A DNA stretch of 8,776 bases from an uncultured Blautia sp. (lineage in GTDB: Bacteria; Bacillota; Clostridia; Lachnospirales; Lachnospiraceae), in NCBI GenBank assembly GCA_938028845.1, contig CALIZJ010000034.1, positions 1 through 8,776 of the forward strand, written 5' to 3'. The notes below the pieces were generated by a model that was given only the letters and a program-made list of their open reading frames with translations, had not been told where the DNA came from and did no database searches. Each line of letters starts with the position of its first letter. The stretch's first letter is position 1. Both the position numbers and the translations under genes were made by a program. Positions 6,528 to 8,776 of the stretch are shown here, piece by piece.

Positions 6528-6545
6528 AAGGAGAGTTAAGGAGAG
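6528..6545 (+). promoter_or_regulatory. Duplicated Shine-Dalgarno before the response regulator gene
   Basis: AAGGAGAG occurs twice, at 6528-6535 and 6538-6545. The second copy touches the ATG at 6546, too close for normal initiation, and the first is 10 nt away, slightly long. The first is probably the working site. The pair lies in the 20-nt gap after the ATPase stop. Confidence 0.6.
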
Positions 6546-7247
6546 ATGGAACGGATTTTGATCGTAGAGGATGACCTTGCATTAAATGCGGGCATATGTT
6601 TTGCCCTTGACAGTGCTGGCTATGCGACTGTGGGCGCTTATAACTGCCAGAAGGCAAAAGAGTTCCTTTTTCATGATAAGGTGGATCTGGCGGTTTTAGA
6701 TGTAAATCTTCCGGATGGAAACGGATTTGACCTGTGCAAAGAAGTAAAAGAGAAAAAGCCGGAACTCCCGGTTATGTTTTTAACAGCAAATGATCTGGAA
6801 GAGGATCAGATAAAAGGCTATGACCTGGGCGGAGAGGATTATGTGACAAAGCCTTTCAGCATGGCAATCCTCCAGAAAAAAATAGAGACGATCCTGCGCA
6901 GAGCAAAAAAGACGGAAAATGTCGTGGATCAGCCCAAACAAAACGGATTTGACGATGGTGTCCTCAAGGTGGATTTTGACTCCCTTTTCGTGGTTAAAAA
7001 CGGGGAAAAGATTCCCATGACGCCAAATGAATATAAAATTTTACGGCTTTTGATCGCCGGGAAAGGAAGCATCATCACCAGAGAGCTGATGCTGGAAAAA
7101 CTCTGGGACAGTGAGGGGAGTTTTGTAAGCGACCATACGCTTACGGTGACGGTAAACCGTCTGAGGGCAAAGCTGGAAGGAGAGGACAGACAATATATTA
7201 AAACCGTCCGGGGAATTGGTTATACATGGGCAGGTGACGGCTTATGA
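6546..7247 (+). CDS. OmpR-family response regulator (receiver plus winged-helix DNA-binding domain)
   Basis: This 233-residue two-component regulator has a receiver domain (about 2-116) with acidic pocket Glu8-Asp9-Asp10, phosphoacceptor Asp52 in LAVLDVNLPDG, Thr80 in VMFLTAND and Lys102 in YVTKPF, so all key residues are present. A linker of about 20 residues leads to a winged-helix domain (about 138-231). It includes MTPNEYKILRLL, the ITRELMLEKLW segment, a VTVNRLRAKLE recognition-helix region and the ending TVRGIGYTW, all characteristic of OmpR/PhoB types. It acts in the cytoplasm as a phosphorylated DNA-binding dimer. Its gene overlaps the kinase gene by 4 nt (ATGA at 7244-7247), so the two are translationally coupled and surely form a pair. 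A plausible target is the operon's own promoter at 5780-5808. Confidence 0.96.
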   Translation: MERILIVEDDLALNAGICFALDSAGYATVGAYNCQKAKEFLFHDKVDLAVLDVNLPDGNGFDLCKEVKEKKPELPVMFLTANDLEEDQIKGYDLGGEDYVTKPFSMAILQKKIETILRRAKKTENVVDQPKQNGFDDGVLKVDFDSLFVVKNGEKIPMTPNEYKILRLLIAGKGSIITRELMLEKLWDSEGSFVSDHTLTVTVNRLRAKLEGEDRQYIKTVRGIGYTWAGDGL

Positions 7248-8275
7248 GAAAAAAAGGAATGGGCAATGGAGCTTTTGCTTTGGTTTTGTATCTCCTGGCG
7301 GGGATATTCTTTTGTACAGAACTTTATCTGGTATGGGTATATGTGGAGATCCCCTCTGTCCGGTATCTGCTTTTCGGATTACAGGCGGGGATCTTTCTTT
7401 TGGCAGGAATCTGGGTCTTCTTTATGCGGCGGAATGTGGATGCATTTTCTGATGAAATATGCGTAGCCCTTGACGATCTGATCTCTGAAAAAGATCCGCA
7501 CATTTCCTATCCATTGGAAGATTCTCTTGTAAATAAGGTTCAGGGAAAACTGGCCCAGTATGCAGATATCATGCGGGAAAGACAGAGGGAAAATGTAAAA
7601 GAAAAGCTGGAGGTACAGGGACTAGTTTCCGACATTTCTCATCAGGTAAAGACGCCTATGGCAAATATACGGCTTTATACAAATCTTTTAAAGCAGCAGG
7701 ATATGCCTTTAAAAAAGAGACAGGAGTTTGAAGAGATTCTGCAGATTCAGGTAAATAAGCTTGATTTTCTTTTGGAAGCCCTGGTGAAAATGTCCAGGCT
7801 GGAGACAGGCACTTTTACCATGCATGTAAAAGAAGCGCCTCTTTACGACACCTTGCTTGGCGCGGTAAATTCCATTTGGCATAAAGCGGACAAAAAAGAC
7901 ATTTCTCTTTCCCTTTCCTGCGGGCGGGAGATCAGACTGTGCCACGATGTAAAATGGACGGCAGAGGCCATTACAAATATACTGGATAATGCAGTAAAAT
8001 ACACTCCTAAAGGAGGAGAAATAAAAATTTCGGTCCTTCCCTGGCAGTTTTACACAAAGATTGATATTTCAGATAACGGACCTGGGATAAAAGAAGAACA
8101 TTACCACGATATCTTTAAGCGTTTTTATCGCGCCCAGGAGACCGCTGACCAGGAAGGAGTAGGGCTGGGACTTTATCTTGCCCAGGGGATCATAACCAGA
8201 CAGAAAGGATATATTTCCGTGAAATCAGAGGTGGGCGCGGGAACTACCTTTTCCGTACACCTTTTAAATGGATAG
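7244..8275 (+). CDS. Sensor histidine kinase with two membrane helices and minimal extracellular loop
   Basis: This 343-residue membrane kinase phosphorylates the response regulator encoded just upstream. Two transmembrane helices (about 11-32 and 42-61) are joined by only about ten outside residues. There is no HAMP-sized cytoplasmic linker that I can recognise, which is the short intramembrane-sensing type found with ABC exporters (BceS-like). The catalytic part has the H-box SDISHQVKTPM with His133, the N-box around NILDNAVKY (245-253), the G1 box DISDNGPGI (274-282), an F-box IFKRFYR (290-296) and the G2 box GVGLGLYLA (305-313). Length and motifs are complete. The ATG overlaps the regulator stop. 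With so little sensing surface, the signal probably comes from the membrane or from the transporter encoded on both sides. This is inference from known Bce-type systems. Confidence 0.95.
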   Translation: MRKKGMGNGAFALVLYLLAGIFFCTELYLVWVYVEIPSVRYLLFGLQAGIFLLAGIWVFFMRRNVDAFSDEICVALDDLISEKDPHISYPLEDSLVNKVQGKLAQYADIMRERQRENVKEKLEVQGLVSDISHQVKTPMANIRLYTNLLKQQDMPLKKRQEFEEILQIQVNKLDFLLEALVKMSRLETGTFTMHVKEAPLYDTLLGAVNSIWHKADKKDISLSLSCGREIRLCHDVKWTAEAITNILDNAVKYTPKGGEIKISVLPWQFYTKIDISDNGPGIKEEHYHDIFKRFYRAQETADQEGVGLGLYLAQGIITRQKGYISVKSEVGAGTTFSVHLLNG

Positions 8276-8288
8276 ATAGGCTGAAAAT

Positions 8289-8776
8289 ATGTTGACAAAT
8301 AATAATCTTAAAATATGCCATAAATTGGTTTGGAGAGAAATACGTCTCCATAAGGGAAGAAGTTTTCTGCTTTTATGCGGAGTCATACTGACGTCTCTTT
8401 TGTTTACGGTCCTTCTTTTTATGAGCCATGCGGTGGAAGAAGCTTATCTTACACAATACAGACAGGAGTCCGGGACGGACAGCCAGATCTTATACTATGA
8501 TCTCTCCTATGAAGAGGCAGAGGCTTTGAAAAAGAATACGGAAGTAAAAAACACCGTCCAGGTGCGGACTGTTGGGACGCTTTCTGATGAAGTGCTGGAG
8601 TACCGGACCATACATCTTTGTGTAAAGGATGAATCCTATGCAGAAACCGTAAGCTGTCTGCCGGATAAAGGAAGGATGCCAAAAGAAAAAGGAGAGATCG
8701 CTCTGGACGCCGTCACTTTGGATTCTCTTGGAATTTCCCATGAGACTGGACAGGAAGTTACTCTTTCTTTTAAAGG
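8289..8776 (+). CDS. ABC transporter permease, FtsX/MacB type, N-terminal part (gene runs off window)
   Basis: The frame is open from ATG 8289 to the window end, giving 162 codons plus two bases without a stop. A basic amphipathic N-terminus (residues 8-24, with WREIRLHKGRS) leads into one clear membrane helix (about 25-47). A long hydrophilic stretch follows, as in the extracytoplasmic domain that comes after helix 1 in MacB/FtsX-type permeases. The GRMPKEKGEIALD segment (128-140) fits that domain. It starts 13 nt after the kinase stop. The Shine-Dalgarno is poor (TAGG at 8277-8280), and an in-frame stop at 8277-8279 excludes an upstream start. It is presumably the membrane partner of the ATPase at 5845-6525. 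A long domain directly after helix 1 is unlike BceB, which has its large outside loop between helices 7 and 8, so I do not name it bceB. Total length and further helices cannot be seen. Confidence 0.85.
   Translation, partial: MLTNNNLKICHKLVWREIRLHKGRSFLLLCGVILTSLLFTVLLFMSHAVEEAYLTQYRQESGTDSQILYYDLSYEEAEALKKNTEVKNTVQVRTVGTLSDEVLEYRTIHLCVKDESYAETVSCLPDKGRMPKEKGEIALDAVTLDSLGISHETGQEVTLSFK

Noticed and set aside
8292..8320. TTGACA at 8292-8297 as an internal promoter for the permease
   Set aside because: No acceptable -10 lies 16-18 bp downstream, and transcription would start inside the coding region.
5845..8776. Naming the operon bceA/bceRS/bceB
   Set aside because: The visible start of the permease has a long hydrophilic domain after the first helix, unlike BceB, and the substrate is unknown.
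1..8776. CRISPR arrays, tRNA or rRNA genes, insertion-sequence ends
   Set aside because: No regularly spaced repeats, no RNA gene signatures and no transposase-like frame were seen on either strand.

Overview
The window looks like a chromosomal piece of a Firmicute of the class Clostridia, most likely a gut Lachnospiraceae-type organism. This is inferred from protein style only: an AraC/RafR-like regulator beside a group I GH36 alpha-galactosidase, a two-component system coupled to an ABC exporter, strong purine-rich Shine-Dalgarno sites, moderate GC coding and AT-rich intergenic DNA. No rRNA, tRNA, CRISPR array, insertion sequence or attachment site was seen.

Layout, left to right. (1) Positions 2-778 (+) hold the C-terminal part of a polytopic membrane protein cut by the window edge. 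(2) Positions 925-2124 (+) hold a stand-alone AAA_14/DUF4143 ATPase with its own promoter (859-887) and a rho-independent terminator (2178-2233). (3) On the minus strand, an AraC-family regulator (5454-4582) is followed 88 bp later by a GH36 alpha-galactosidase (4493-2268), a small alpha-galactoside utilisation unit with no transporter in view. (4) A 390-bp intergenic region (5455-5844) separates the regulator from a divergent plus-strand operon. It holds a 13-bp-arm AT-rich inverted repeat, a minus-strand promoter candidate, a 12-bp palindrome and a perfect consensus sigma-A promoter. (5) Positions 5845 to the window end (+) hold an ABC ATPase, an OmpR-family response regulator, a short-loop sensor histidine kinase and the start of an FtsX/MacB-type permease. 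The permease gene is open to the window end.

How the genes work together. The regulator probably senses an alpha-galactoside or a derived sugar and switches on the alpha-galactosidase, which releases galactose from melibiose- or raffinose-type sugars in the cytoplasm. The right-hand operon has the logic of an envelope-stress or antimicrobial-peptide sensing and export module: the kinase has almost no extracellular domain and is probably informed by the transporter, and the ATPase and permease form the pump. The kinase and regulator genes sit between the two transporter genes, so all four are probably made from one transcript starting near 5815.

Nothing here is clearly a wholly new system. 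The points most worth a second look are the gene order and architecture of the two-component/ABC module, the inverted repeats in the divergent control region, and the solitary ATPase of unknown role.
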